64,000 bases of DNA from Osedax fenrisi (lineage: Eukaryota > Annelida > Polychaeta > Sabellida > Siboglinidae): the NCBI GenBank assembly GCA_964019155.1, contig OZ025243.1, positions 23,860,944 to 23,924,943 of the forward strand, given 5' to 3'. Numbering within the stretch: position 1 is the first letter of the stretch; the number at the start of each line of letters is the position of its first letter. The notes beneath the pieces are model-generated. The model was given only the letters and a program-made list of their open reading frames with translations. It was not told where the DNA came from and did not search any database. The translations under genes were made by a program, and so were the position numbers. Positions 1 to 12,600 of the stretch are shown in pieces.

Positions 1-274
1 AAAGTTTCCTTTTGACAGCCATCGGACTTCAATGTGCAATATAAGATGATTATATGTCTCGTTATTGTCATTATATGTCTCTTATATGCTACTTCGTTTT
101 ATTTTGTTCTTATTATTATGTTTGAAGAGTGGTTTAATTTAACGCTCAACTCTTTAGCTACAAAATGTTGCCTGTGCACTACACAATGGATTGAGAATAG
201 TGAAGTGTTAATGAAATGAATTTATTAATTTAATTAATAAATTTTTTAGCATTTTCATTTAATTCTGCTGCAAT

Positions 275-568
275 TTATTTTATTACAGCTTTTATTAAGT
301 GTTCACCTATAGTATGAGGTTTGCCCGTTTTTTCTATCAACTTTGCAATTTTATAGGATAATTTTAATCCAGTATTATTGGTATTTGTAACTTTTGAAAA
401 ACAATTATAATTATTTATTGTATTTCTTTGAAATAAATTATTTTTCAACAGTTCAAAATATTCTATAGGTTTACTAGCCTTATCAGGATGCGCTTTACTG
501 AAATGGTCAATTAATCTAGAAGGATTCATAGCCTCATTGCTAAACTCTTTATTGCTAAAATAAGACAA
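275..568 (-). pseudogene. hAT transposase fragment (ZBED5/SCAND3-like)
   Basis: A 97-codon open stretch resembles the N-terminal part of ZBED5/SCAND3-type hAT transposases. It has a leader like SNEAMNPSRLIDHF, then HPDKASKPIEYFELLKNN, then SYKIAKLIEKTGKPHTIGEH and LIKAVIK. These match the family pattern of LSNEAMKPSKL, HLETKHP, KPLEFF, then SYxIAKxKKPHTIGE. The N-terminal BED zinc finger and the catalytic RNase H-like core are not readable, so it cannot encode an active transposase. A hAT-like terminal repeat lies near 1290-1306 in the matching orientation and may be the 5' end of the same dead element. Family recognition is from memory of the conserved motif, not a search. Confidence 0.6.
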
Positions 569-1194
569 TACGGTTTAGTTTTGTTCAAAATAGATTCACA
601 GAATCCAAATTTCAAATATTCCACAGAATACTGACGGCACTTCTTCTTGTTAGGAATACTTATTATATAAAATATCTATAATTGGTTATTGTATTATTAT
701 ATGGGGATCTGCGAAGTAGCAACAAAAAATAGAAAACTAAAAAATATGTGACGGGCGAACGTGAGAGCTAAAGTATGATATATGAATGCAAGAGTTATTG
801 TGAATTAGTATTATTAGTATTATTTTGTTGCTAATTCATATACAATATTTATTATATTATATTATTAGTATTTCAAACTAACCAACCAATCTATAAAACT
901 TTTTGTATAATTAACTTATCATATTCAATTATTTAACTCAAGTGAAATGATATGGCGAAAAAGTCTCAGAAATTAAATTTCAGTGAACGTGAGAACTAAA
1001 GTGGGAAATATGAATGCATATTATTGTAAATTAATAGTATTATATAATATAGTAATAATTAGCATTATATTATATATGACCTAGTTTTAAATTGTGTACA
1101 CTGAACAGAGCTATTATTAGTAATAATTTATTACACATCTATACATCTACACATCTACACATCTATACATGTGTAATTCGGGGACAAAAAAAAT

Positions 1195-1306
1195 ATATAT
1201 ACACACAAATCTTCACAAATTGCCCCCCAAACGCCCCCCTCCTTGAAATCGCCCCTTTACCGCCCCCCGGGGGGCGGTAGGGACCCCGTTGGGAAACACT
1301 GCTCTA
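1195..1306. mobile_element. hAT-type element terminus
   Basis: A C-rich block with repeated CGCCCC runs is followed by GGGGGGCGGTAGGGACCCCG and then TTGGGAAACACTG. The last piece matches the inverted form of the CAGTGGTTCCCAAC terminus of hAT elements and of the complete MITE at 63124-63346. It probably ends the same dead hAT element whose transposase fragment lies at 275-568. The region 570-1190 between them is AT-rich and shows no readable coding. Confidence 0.5.
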
Positions 1307-2664
1307 CTATATGGAAGTTAGCTAATATTATTCCAATATATAAAAAGGTAATCATTCATTAGCATCAAATTATCGTCCAATCAGTTTATTGCCATCCACT
1401 CTCATTATTTTTGAAAAAAATAGTATCATATTATCTATTATATTATTTAAGATCTAATCAACTATTATATACGGAATAATATGGATTTTTAGCCGGTAGA
1501 TCCATTGAACTACAACTTTTATAGAAATATAAGTAGAGCCACTAACCATTATTTTAATACTGATATTATATATATCGATATGTCTAAAGCTTTTGATAAA
1601 GTATTTCATTCTAAACTTCTAAATAAGGTATCTAAATTAGAGATTGGTGGTAATTTCATTAAGTGGTTTAGCTCATACCTTACTAATCGATTTCAAATAA
1701 CTATGGTAAATGATGAATTTTCTGATTATATTAATGCAAGTTCAGGTATTCCTCGAGGTTCCATTATTTGACCTCTTCTATTCTTAATATATATTAATGA
1801 CCTCCCTTCGATATTTTCATCACAGCTAACATGCTCACTTTTTGCCGATGATGCTAAAATATCTCTATCGTGTAGGAATACTACTGAACGTAATATCCTT
1901 CAATCATGACTTAATGATCTATGTGATTGGACAGTAAAATGGAACCTTCAAATAGCATGTGAAAAATGTGCCCTATGTCAATCGTAAAATCTGATATATC
2001 TTTGTATTCGTTAAATATTACCCTGATTCTAAAATACTATAATTTTCGAGTCATTGGTATTGTTTTTGATGACAATATTAAATTCAATATTCATATTCAT
2101 AATATATGTAGCAAAACCTATGTGATCTCGAATATAATTTGTATATGTTTCAATACAAATAATTCGTATTATCTAGTCAAAGACTATACCACCATTATAC
2201 ATATATTACTTGAATACGGTTCTTCTATTGGAATCCAGGCAAAGACTTTATTGGCCTAAACAAACTTATTGAAAAAGTTCAACATAAATTTACTAAGAAA
2301 TTTACTTCAGTTATAGCTTTATTAAATCAAATTATGATATTATAATGTGATTTCTCAATTTAATGAATCCCGTCGAAGATTAAGAGCTGATCTGATTCTG
2401 GCTTTCAAGATACTGAACAATCTCGTGAATATTGATAAATCATCGGTATTCACAACTTATTCTACAAGTAATCGTGGACCTCTAATTAAAATACGCAAAG
2501 ACAACTGCATTAATAAAGCAACTATCAATTGATTCACTAACAGAATGAGTACGGCTTGGAATTCACTTTCTCGTTATATGGCTTCGGCTAAATCTATAAG
2601 CATATGTATTACAAATATAGATACTCTTAATATTAATAGCAACTTTTATTCTCAACATGCATAA
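1303..2664 (+). pseudogene. Decayed non-LTR retrotransposon (reverse transcriptase to 3' end)
   Basis: Reading across frameshifts and stops gives a jockey/CR1-like reverse transcriptase in order: WKLANIIPIYKK and NYRPISLLP near 1315-1400; DMSKAFDKVFHSKLLNK near 1575-1630; SSGIPRGSII followed by a stop then PLLFLIYINDLP near 1737-1806; and the catalytic FADD box (LFADDAKISLS) near 1838-1870. The C-terminal domain follows as RVIGIVFDDN near 2048 and WNSLSRYM near 2558. The frame is broken at least at 1771, 1909, 2259 and 2532, so this is a dead copy. The endonuclease part is absent; the 5' end abuts the hAT terminus at about 1306. Confidence 0.8.
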
Positions 2665-2689
2665 ATGAAATGTCGTTATTTTTAAAATG

Positions 2690-3165
2690 TTATTGTTTTT
2701 CTAGATTTCGTTATCGATTTGTACTTTATATGGGTATTTTATCTTACTTGCTGTATAATCATCTGATATTCTATGTGTGCAGAGAAGTCAAACAACCAAT
2801 ATGAAGGTACCATTAAGCTTACATTTCCAATCGATGGTATATTTTTATAAAAAATATTACTATTTACACAATATTTATTAAAGATTTTTTGGTTATAAGT
2901 TGGTTATAAATTGTATGTATTCCAAATATTTTAATTTAAAATAAATATTTAAATAGATAATATTATTGAAGTTATATATTTAAATTTATATTTAAAAATT
3001 AATTTAATTTATATACAATATATTTATTATATATTATAGTATAATGTTATTATGAATTACCAAAATTTCCTTTAAATATATCCCATAATATGTATAAGTA
3101 AAATATAAAGAAATATAAAGAATAATATTTTCTTTCTAGAAATCTTTTTTATATTTTGAATTTGT
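2690..3165. other. AT-rich intergenic DNA
   Basis: Very AT-rich sequence with no open frame of note, no tRNA-like fold and no recognisable element ends. Confidence 0.6.
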
Positions 3166-3420
3166 ATGATAAAGTAGCCTAATACGGACACTTTAACAAT
3201 ACACGTCTTAACATTTTATGACTAATTATTTTTATTAAAAAATTACAATGTATTAACATTATATGATTATAGATATTATTGTGATTTTGAAATGTTATTT
3301 AATCTTTTAATTCCATAAATAACGGGGGTGTCCGTATTCGTTATCCGTGTCCGAATACGGACACCCTGTGTTATAATACGGACACCCTATATACCACTAG
3401 ATAAATTTCTCAGGTTTATT
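3166..3420 (-). mobile_element. MITE-like family A, partial copy
   Basis: Carries three or four copies of the AATACGGACAC motif, one near 3181 and the others at 3328-3390. The block from about 3270 to 3400 is the reverse complement of the right part of the fuller copy at 8122-8945: both hold ATTATTGTGATTTT, then GGGGGTGTCCGTATTCG, then TGTTATAATACGGACACCC. No open frame is present, so it is probably a non-autonomous DNA element, truncated at the side near 3420. Confidence 0.6.
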
Positions 3421-3436
3421 GGCATATAATCCTATA

Positions 3437-3437
3437 A

Positions 3438-3477
<40 letters not shown>

Positions 3478-3508
3478 TATAGTAGTAGTAGTAGTAGTAG
3501 TAGTAGCA
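3437..3508. repeat. (AGT)n microsatellite
   Basis: About 23 AGT/TAG trinucleotides with a single interruption near 3477. It lies directly against the GC-rich element end at 3509. Confidence 0.95.
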
Positions 3509-3592
3509 GGCCCGTAGCCACGGGGGGGCCTACGGGGGCAAGGCCCCCCCATGAGATCGGCTAGGCCCCCCCTGAAATAAGCTAGGCCCCTA
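3508..3592. mobile_element. GC-rich transposon terminus
   Basis: GCAGGCCCGTAGCCACGGGG starts a strongly GC-rich patch with repeated AGGCCCCCCC blocks, in otherwise AT-rich DNA. The form CAGGCCCGTAGCCA followed by a run of G is a recurrent end of DNA transposons in invertebrate genomes. No matching opposite terminus was found nearby, and sequence out to about 4080 is plain AT-rich DNA. Confidence 0.4.
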
Positions 3593-4109
3593 AAACTTGT
3601 TTCACATTAAGTTTTTTTCATATAGTATTTTCTAGATATTCAATTATATTTATATTTTATTTTATAATTTATTTATATTATATTTATTTATTAGAATGTA
3701 TGTATTTTAGTCTTATACATTATAGTGAGGATCCAATTTAGTATTTATGGTTTTATAAAATATTTTCTAAAATTATGGTAAATATTAAAAAATTTTAATT
3801 AAGTTTGATAAATGGTCCCAATTATGTGATTCATTATATGAATCGCGTAAAAAAAGATCAAACTGTTGATAGAATACCAGTGCACTCTCCTAAAAAGTAT
3901 TCTTTTCAACTCTCAATTCTAGATCAGTACGAAATAAAGTTGATTTGATAACACAATTAGTATTGATATTCTAATTGTTCTATATCTGTTATTACTGATA
4001 CTCGGTTAACTATTGGTGATTCTGCTCTAGCTTCCCAACTGACCCCTGATGGTTTTTAAGTATTGATTGTTAATAAGTATATACTTATATATATATATAT
4101 ATATATATT

Positions 4110-4370
4110 GTTATTTTTATTTGGTGGAGTCCTTTCATCCCATCCAGGAACTTTGATGAAGTTTTCACTTATAACCATGTATGGCTCTAATTTCCCTTCG
4201 AAGCCGCTCTCATGTTAAGGCATCCATGGTTTTAACGAGAGCCGATCATTTATTTATACACAATTATATAAGATTACTTCTAAATAATATTTTAAGACTC
4301 ATTTTATAAAATTAATTAATGGTCCGGACGAGGGTCGAACCCGTGTCCTACTGCTTGTGTGTCTGACGCC
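4110..4370 (-). repeat. tRNA-derived SINE family 1, copy 1
   Basis: Read on the minus strand it begins with a tRNA-like head: GGCGTCAGACACACAAGC, then a pol III B-box (GGGTTCGACCC, at 4333-4343), then CGTCCGGACC. A body follows with TTATATAATTGTGTATAAAT, GCCTTAACATGAGAGCGGCT and a tail containing TTCCTGGATGGGATGAAAGG. The body and tail recur at 49225-49490 and 52501-52770, which defines the family. The A-box side of the head is decayed in this copy. Confidence 0.75.
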
Positions 4371-4376
4371 TATATA

Positions 4377-4413
<37 letters not shown>

Positions 4414-4439
4414 ATCGTCGTGGCGGCGTAGCTCTGTTA

Positions 4440-6170
4440 TTCTCATCGGAACTTAAGCTTATTTCGTCATCTACCCCATGTTTCTCTTCATTTGAAATTC
4501 TGATCCGTAATATTACGTGAATATATATTCAGTTTCCTTCATTATTTACCATTATAAGTATATGTATCTACCGTCCACCTTCATCTAGCCTATGGAGTTT
4601 CTTAGCCTACCTATCTTCTATTTTAGAATCTTTCATATCAGTTAACACGGTTATTATATGTGATTTTAATATTCAAATTAATAATTAAAATCATGCTTCC
4701 TTATCCCTGAATAAACTTATATGTGAGTATTCTCTAACGCAACCTGTTTTCTTTAATACTAACACTAATATTAATAATATTGATTTTTTTATATTTAGCT
4801 GATTCTAATTTAATTTCATATCCCACTCAAAGTTCTCTAATATCTGATCACTTTGCCATATTATTTGATTTTAACTTGCCGGTGATACAAATTAATCGAC
4901 TTTCTAGATCGTTTCAGAAAATCTACTCTATTAATAGGAATTACCATTATCATATTATCAATGAATTAATAAACTAATGTGTGTTAACTCTCTAATCAAT
5001 CAACTTAGCAATATTATATCTTCTGATTTGTCTACACTTTTTGATTATTTTAATTTTGCATTAACTTATTCGCTTGATATTTTGGTACCCTCCATTACTC
5101 TTATCAGCAGCACTTATTATAAGTTTCCCTGGTTTAATATTGAGCTTATTAACCCGAGGAAACTACTACGTAGACTACAACGTAAATATGCATCCTCTAA
5201 ACTTGAATCTGATCTTATTTCATTTAAAGTTTTCTATCGCTTTACAAGAAAAAACGTCTCTCTACCAAATTGTCATATTACACTGATATGATCGGTAGTT
5301 ATGGAATATATTCTAAGTAAGCTTATAAATTATCTTTCACCTTAGTAGGCAAAACCCAGATCAAGTGTCTTCCTGCCCAACCTGATATAATTATGTGTTC
5401 ATTGTTTTCCAATTTATTCCAACACAAAATGTCTAGCATTATCAATGTACTTCCCAACATCAACTCAGCACAACTCAATTCTTTCTATTGGACTTAATGA
5501 AATTAGTATACATGGTCAAATCCAAAGTTTGTTTATGTATTTTGTTTCATCTAGAACATCTTCGGTGAAGATTAACTCCTCGTTGTCTCCTCCTTATTTC
5601 AACATAGATGGTGTTCCCTTGGACATATATTGTTCATTATTTATATTATTCCTATAAAATCAATTTTTTTATCAAATATCCCAATATTAACTATCATATT
5701 TATGCCGATGATCTTCAGATATATATCCATTTCCTTGTTCTAGTGATTCTAATGATTCTAGTCTGATTCAAATTTCTATGTTTAATTGTATTACTGATCT
5801 CACTCATTGGTTCTCTCATAACTCAATGTCCTTAAATATTACTAAAACTAATACTATCATATTCACAAGAACCAGTTCTCCTCTATCAATCACACATCCT
5901 TTTCTACTATTTCGTCCAACTTCTCAATATATAACTATATTTGGTTTCACTATAACCTCTCACCTAGACTAATCTCCTAACATTAATAATATGATGTACT
6001 ACTAACTATTTTCTACATAATATTAGAGAATATCGTTTTAAGCTTACCCTTGCCATGACTAAATGTTTAATTCACTCGTTAGTATTCAGTAGACGTATCT
6101 ACTGATGTTATTATTGTATACCTTGCCTGTTAAACTGATCCTAATGGTTTTTTATATTTTATTATATGAA
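4440..6170 (+). pseudogene. Decayed non-LTR retrotransposon (endonuclease plus reverse transcriptase)
   Basis: A longer but dead non-LTR copy. Near 4565-4690 the translation gives IYRPP, then VNTVIICDFNIQINN, the core of an apurinic-type endonuclease. SDHFAILFDFNLP near 4840-4880 is its C-terminal SDH box. A linker (FPWFNIELINPRKLLRRLQRKY, about 5130-5190) leads into a damaged reverse transcriptase. HIYADDLQIYI near 5693-5727 is the catalytic box in YADD form, followed by WFSHNSMSLNITKTNTIIFT near 5810-5870. Several stops and frameshifts break it. Its YADD box and linker differ from the copy at 1303-2664, so it is another lineage or a more diverged member. Confidence 0.8.
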
Positions 6171-6224
6171 TATAAAGTTATGTTTATATAGTATATATAC
6201 ATACCAACATACCAACATACCATA

Positions 6225-6264
<40 letters not shown>

Positions 6265-6439
6265 TAATATGTTATAATAATAAATACAACGATCATATTT
6301 AAAATATAAATATTTATAAATAAACATACGAACACAGCCACACTTATACATATAAATGTACATATAAATGCACACATGCATACACATACCCACATAGATA
6401 TGCAACCATAGCAATAATAATAAAAAAGCATATATGTTT

Positions 6440-6681
6440 ATTTTCGGACGTGTGTATATTTGTATAATCTATTTGTATTATAAAATATTTCTATGTGTAT
6501 AATCTATATATATATATATATATATTGACTACAAATACTACATTATATTTACACTTAACAGACAAATATTGAATTGTATTAAATGTAACCTACAGCTTTT
6601 AAAATTAATATATATATATATTAATAGATATTATATATATATTTATATATATTTGAGATCATATTTAATATTATTTTAGTA

Positions 6682-6759
<78 letters not shown>

Positions 6760-7269
6760 ATATGATATACATTATATATATATATATATATATATATGAT
6801 TATAGTATGCATTATAAGAGTAAACTCCTATATGTAACCTCACACACTAACACGTATATTTTTGTAAGAGCGTATACATCTATAGAGTATTATATAATAT
6901 TCCGAGAAGATCTAGAATCATCTAGAAACATACGATATATCGTCTCATAAGGAGTGGAATGTTATGTAAGATGATTGTATCAGCATTGTATCTATTTACT
7001 GGATCATACCTAGAAATAAATAACCAAGTAATTCACAAATAAACCATGTTTAATGGGCGTGTCGAGAGGGAGGAGCTACCTCAATAAAATCATTATTTAT
7101 TACTGTAATATATGTGGGATACGAAGTAAATTGTATATAATGTTACCTACAATATATATATACATTACATTTCTTAAATAAATAGATAATCAATAGTATA
7201 ATCAAAATATAGTATATTTATTTGTTATTTTTATTTTTATTTGAGATCATATTTAATATTATTTTAGTA

Positions 7270-7353
<84 letters not shown>

Positions 7354-8120
7354 ATATGATATACATTATATATATATGCATAATTAAAATCATATGGTAT
7401 CTATAATAGAATAACACGTAAATGTATTATATTGTTATCGTATAGACTGCAAACTATATTCTTAAAAATGAATTATTAAATAGTAATATATTAAATGTAA
7501 GGTATACCGTATACATTATACCGTACGTTATAACACTAATAATAATATCTATATCCTAGCATAAGCATAGTCTAATAATTGCTATACTAATATGATAATA
7601 TAATGTTTATATTTATGTAAACAACGTATATATTTAATTTAATTTTAACTTATTATCATTTATATATTAATATAAGGTATTAATATAAGTATGTATTAAT
7701 ATACGCCAGAATATGTATATAATACATATTTTTTTCGATAACTGTGATAATTATTAAATTAGAATAGTTAGGAATAAACTGGAATATGAAGTTTCACATT
7801 CCAAGTATTCTTCTTATTACTTTTACGTCATTTCATAATTGTCTTACATTTTCTATTGATCTATCTTTAATCCATCTATAGTTGTACATGTCCCATGAAT
7901 GTTATCTCGTCTATGCTATAGGGTAGAACATATATGTTCTATCTTAGATGTGTTCAATTTAATACCTTGTTTCACACATCGCTTCAAAAAGTTATTAATA
8001 TTAATATAATGTGATTGATCTTAAGTCAAGACAGAATATTCCAGATAGCATGAAGCATGAAACACTGCAATAACTACACGAGGGGCATTAAGGTATACTG
8101 TATACCTGCGTATACTATGT
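6440..8120. other. AT-rich region with duplicated (TA)n cassettes
   Basis: No gene is supported. The region is dominated by (TA)n runs. The block 6651-6797 is repeated directly at 7240-7377: TTTGAGATCATATTTAATAT, TTTTAGTAGTGATATAT, a long TA tract, then GATATATGATATACATTATA. Open frames here encode only alternating Ile/Tyr from the TA tracts. Confidence 0.7.
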
Positions 8121-8121
8121 A

Positions 8122-8945
8122 GGGGAAAGTAGTCGACTAAATAAGTAGTCGAATACGGACAGTACCCGAATATGGACATTCTCGATATCTATGAAACCAT
8201 ACATCCTACAAAACAAAATGTTATGAATCAAATATTCATATTTATATAAATAATCTAAATAAGTATTTTTTATTTTTTTATTATTTAAAATAGTGCTGAT
8301 ATATTCAATAAGCTGATTTTATTATTACGTTAATATTTATAAACAACAAATTCAATTTAAAACCTTTTCTAGAATATACAAATGTATCCATATAAAGCAT
8401 ACCAATATATTATTAAAGAATAAAGCATTCTAAACATTATAAACATAATTTCTATATTTGTTATCAAATATTAATTAATTTATAAGCATATATTTAGAGG
8501 TCATATAAGTCCATAATACGGACACTCTAGATATCAACATATAACCAATCAACAAGCAGCGTGTGAACTATTTTAATTTTCATAAAAATCGCGTGCGTTA
8601 TAATATTAATACCACCAATGAAGCTAAATCTAAAAATGTTATTATTTAGATACTTAAATTGTATTAATTAATAAAATAATAAATATTAATAAACTAATTA
8701 CTAATTAAATTACATTAAATTATTCATATAATTAATTATATGGTTGGTTCATCAATAATATATAGTTTATATTGTGGTATATAGAGTATCCGTATTATAA
8801 CACAGGATGTCAGTATTCGGACATTGGCACCGAATACGGACACCCCCGACGGTGGTCCCCCGTTGTCTATTAAATAAAAAGATTAAATAAAATTTTAAAA
8901 TCACAATAATATTGTTAATATTACCGAGATAACGGGATAACAGAA
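8122..8945 (+). mobile_element. MITE-like family A, fullest copy
   Basis: Starts with GGGGAAAGTAGTCGACTA just after a TA and carries GAATACGGACA motifs at three places: near the left end (8150-8180), in the middle (8515-8530) and at the right (8785-8860). The central motif is followed by ATAACCAATCAACAAGCAGCG-like sequence with a CCAAT box, then GCGTGCGTTATAAT. The copy at 22975-23702 is the inverted homologue over almost the full length, and 3166-3420 matches the right side. No coding capacity is visible, so it is probably non-autonomous. The right boundary is uncertain. Confidence 0.6.
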
Positions 8946-9625
8946 GCAGTAATCATGACGGTCAAGAACATGTTACGAAGATATAATGCAATGGGAGAAG
9001 ATCCTTAGCTAGGTTTGTTGAATATACGTGACACGTTAGATGAAAATATGGATAGCCCTAATAAAAGTATTTTTAATAGAAGAAAGAATATATCAATTCA
9101 ATTAACTAATTCATCATCAAATAAATAAACTAGTCATACTCGCGTTAATTAGATACAGATGTAGGTGTGCTGAAAGAGGGAGACGTGGTTCGGTTACAAC
9201 AAATCCAACGAGGAGAAAAGGAGTAGAAGATAGGCAAGATAATAAAAAAAATATTTTACAGAAAATACTATTTGTTATGTACTAATACAAACTTGATACG
9301 CAATAGAAAATTCTTAGTATTAATTAAAAAAACCCACGCATAACAATTATGTTAAAGATACTCTAAATATACACTAGATTATTTCTAAATCTCTTAAAAA
9401 TCTTATCAATCCATAAACCACCCAACATATACTCAAAGAACTATAAAACCACGATTATACAGAATCTCAAAAATCCCCGTCAGATATTATATTTATTTAT
9501 TATTGTAAAAATCTACAAAGGGAGGTGTTTAGTTAGTATTATTAGTATCGTGAATAATATAATATATTCACATACATTGCTAAGCGATACATTTCACTGC
9601 CATTATTCTCGTATGTATAGTTATA
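8946..9625. other. AT-rich intergenic DNA
   Basis: No recognisable gene, element end or repeat was seen between the family A copy and the 32-bp satellite. Confidence 0.5.
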
Positions 9626-9632
9626 AGTATAC

Positions 9633-12600
9633 GTCGTGCATATCTTATCACGTGATACTGGCTAGTCGTGCGTATCTTATCACGTGATACTGGATAGTCG
9701 TGCGTATCTTATCACGTGATGCTGGCTAGTCGTGCGTATCTTATCACGTGATGCTGGCTAGTCGTGCGTATCTTATCACGTGATGCTGGCTAGTCGTGCG
9801 TATCTTATCACGTGATGCTGGCTAGTCATGCGTATCTTATCACGTGATGCTGGCTAGTCGTGCGTATCTTATCACGTGATGCTGGCTAGTCATGCGTATC
9901 TTATCACGTGATGCTGGCTAGTCGTGCATATCTTATCACGTGATACTGGATAGTCGTGCGTATCTTATCACGTGATGCTGGCTAGTCGTGCATATCTTAT
10001 CACGTGATACTGGATAGTCGTGCGTATCTTATCACGTGATGCTGGCTAGTCGTGCATATCTTATCACGTGATACTGGATAGTCGTGCGTATCTTATCACG
10101 TGATGCTGGCTAGTCGTGCATATCTTATCACGTGATACTGGCTATTCGTGCGTATCTTATCACGTGATACTGGCTAGTCGTGCATATCTTATCACGTGAT
10201 ACTGGATAGTCGTGCATATCTTATCACGTGATACTGGATAGTCGTGAGTATCTTACCACATGATACTGGCTAGTCGTGAGTATCTTATCACGTGATGATG
10301 GCTAGTCGTGCGTATCTTATCACGTGATGCTGGCTAGTCGTGCATATCTTATCACGTGATGCTGACTAGTCGTGCGTATCTTATCACGTGATGCTGGCTA
10401 GTCGTGCATATCTTATCACGTGATACTGGCTAGTCGTGCGTATATTATCACGTGATGCTGGCTAGTCGTGAGTATCTTATCACGTGATACTGGATAGTCG
10501 TACATATCTTATCACGTGATACTGGCTAGTCGTGCGTATCTTATCACGTGATACTGGCTAGTCGTGAGTATCTTATCACGTGATGCTGGCTAGTCGTGCG
10601 TATCTTATCACGTGATGCTGGCTAGTCGTGCGTATCTTATCACGTGATGCTGGCTAGTCGTGAGTATCTTATCACGTGATGCTGGCTAGTCGTGCGTATC
10701 TTATCACGTGATGCTGGCTAGTCGTGCGTATCTTATCACGTGATACTGGCTAGTCGTGCGTATCTTATCACGTGATGCTGGCTAGTCGTGCGTATCTTAT
10801 CACGTGATGCTGGCTAGTCGTGCATATCTTATCACGTGATGCTGGCTAGTCGTGCGTATCTTATCACGTGATACTGGCTATTCGTGCGTATCTTATCACG
10901 TGATACTGACTAGTCGTGCGTATCTTATCACGTGATGCTGGCTAGTCGTGCATATCTTATCACGTGATACTGGCTAGTCGTGCGTATATTATCACGTGAT
11001 GCTGGCTAGTCGTGAGTATCTTATCACGTGATACTGGATAGTCGTACATATCTTATCACGTGATACTGGCTAGTCGTGCATATCTTAACACATGATACTG
11101 GCTAGTCGTGCGTATCTTATCACGTGATACTGGCTAGTCGTGCATATCTTATCACGTGATACTGGCTAGTCGTGCGTATCTTATCACGTGATGCTGGCTA
11201 GTCGTGCATATCTTACCACATGATACTGGCTAGTCGTGCGTATCTTATCACGTGATGCTGGCTAGTCGTGCGTATCTTATCACGTGATACTGGCTAGTCG
11301 TGCGTATCTTATCACGTGATGCTGGCTAGTCGTGAGTATATTATCACGTGATGCTGGCTAGTCATGCGTATCTTATCACGTGATGCTGGCTAGTCGTGCA
11401 TATCTTATCACGTGATACTGGATAGTCGTGCGTATCTTATCACGTGATGCTGGCTAGTCGTGCATATCTTATCACGTGATACTGGCTAGTCGTGCATATC
11501 TTATCACGTGATACTGGATAGTCGTGAGTATCTTACCACATGATACTGGCTAGTCGTGAGTATCTTATCACGTGATGATGGCTAGTCGTGCGTATCTTAT
11601 CACGTGATGCTGGCTAGTCGTGCATATCTTATTACGTGATACTGGATAGTCGTGAGTATCTTACCACATGATACTGGCTAGTCGTGAGTATCTTATCACG
11701 TGATGATGGCTAGTCGTGCGTATCTTATCACGTGATGCTGGCTAGTCGTGCATATCTTATCACGTGATGCTGACTAGTCGTGCGTATCTTATCACGTGAT
11801 GCTGGCTAGTCGTGCATATCTTATCACGTGATACTGGCTAGTCGTGCGTATATTATCACGTGATGCTGGCTAGTCGTGAGTATCTTATCACGTGATACTG
11901 GATAGTCGTACATATCTTATCACGTGATACTGGCTAGTCGTGCGTATCTTATCACGTGATACTGGCTAGTCGTGAGTATCTTATCACGTGATGCTGGCTA
12001 GTCGTGCGTATCTTATCACGTGATGCTGGCTAGTCGTGCGTATCTTATCACGTGATGCTGGCTAGTCGTGAGTATCTTATCACGTGATGCTGGCTAGTCG
12101 TGCGTATCTTATCACGTGATGCTGGCTAGTCGTGCGTATCTTATCACGTGATACTGGCTAGTCGTGCGTATCTTATCACGTGATGCTGGCTAGTCGTGCG
12201 TATCTTATCACGTGATGCTGGCTAGTCGTGCATATCTTATCACGTGATGCTGGCTAGTCGTGCGTATCTTATCACGTGATGCTGGCTAGTCGTGAGTATC
12301 TTATCACGTGATGCTGGCTAGTCGTGCGTATCTTATCACGTGATGCTGGCTAGTCGTGCGTATATTATCACGTGATGCTGGCTAGTCGTGCATATCTTAT
12401 CACGTGATGTTGGCTAGTCGTGCCTATCTTATCACGTTATGCTGGCTAGTCGTGCGTATCTTATCACGTGATGCTGGCTAGTCGTGCATATCTTATCACA
12501 TGATACTGGCTAGTCGTGCGTATATTATCACGTGATGCTGGCTAGTCGTGCGTATCTTATCACATGATACTGGCTAGTCGTGCGTATCTTATCACGTGAT

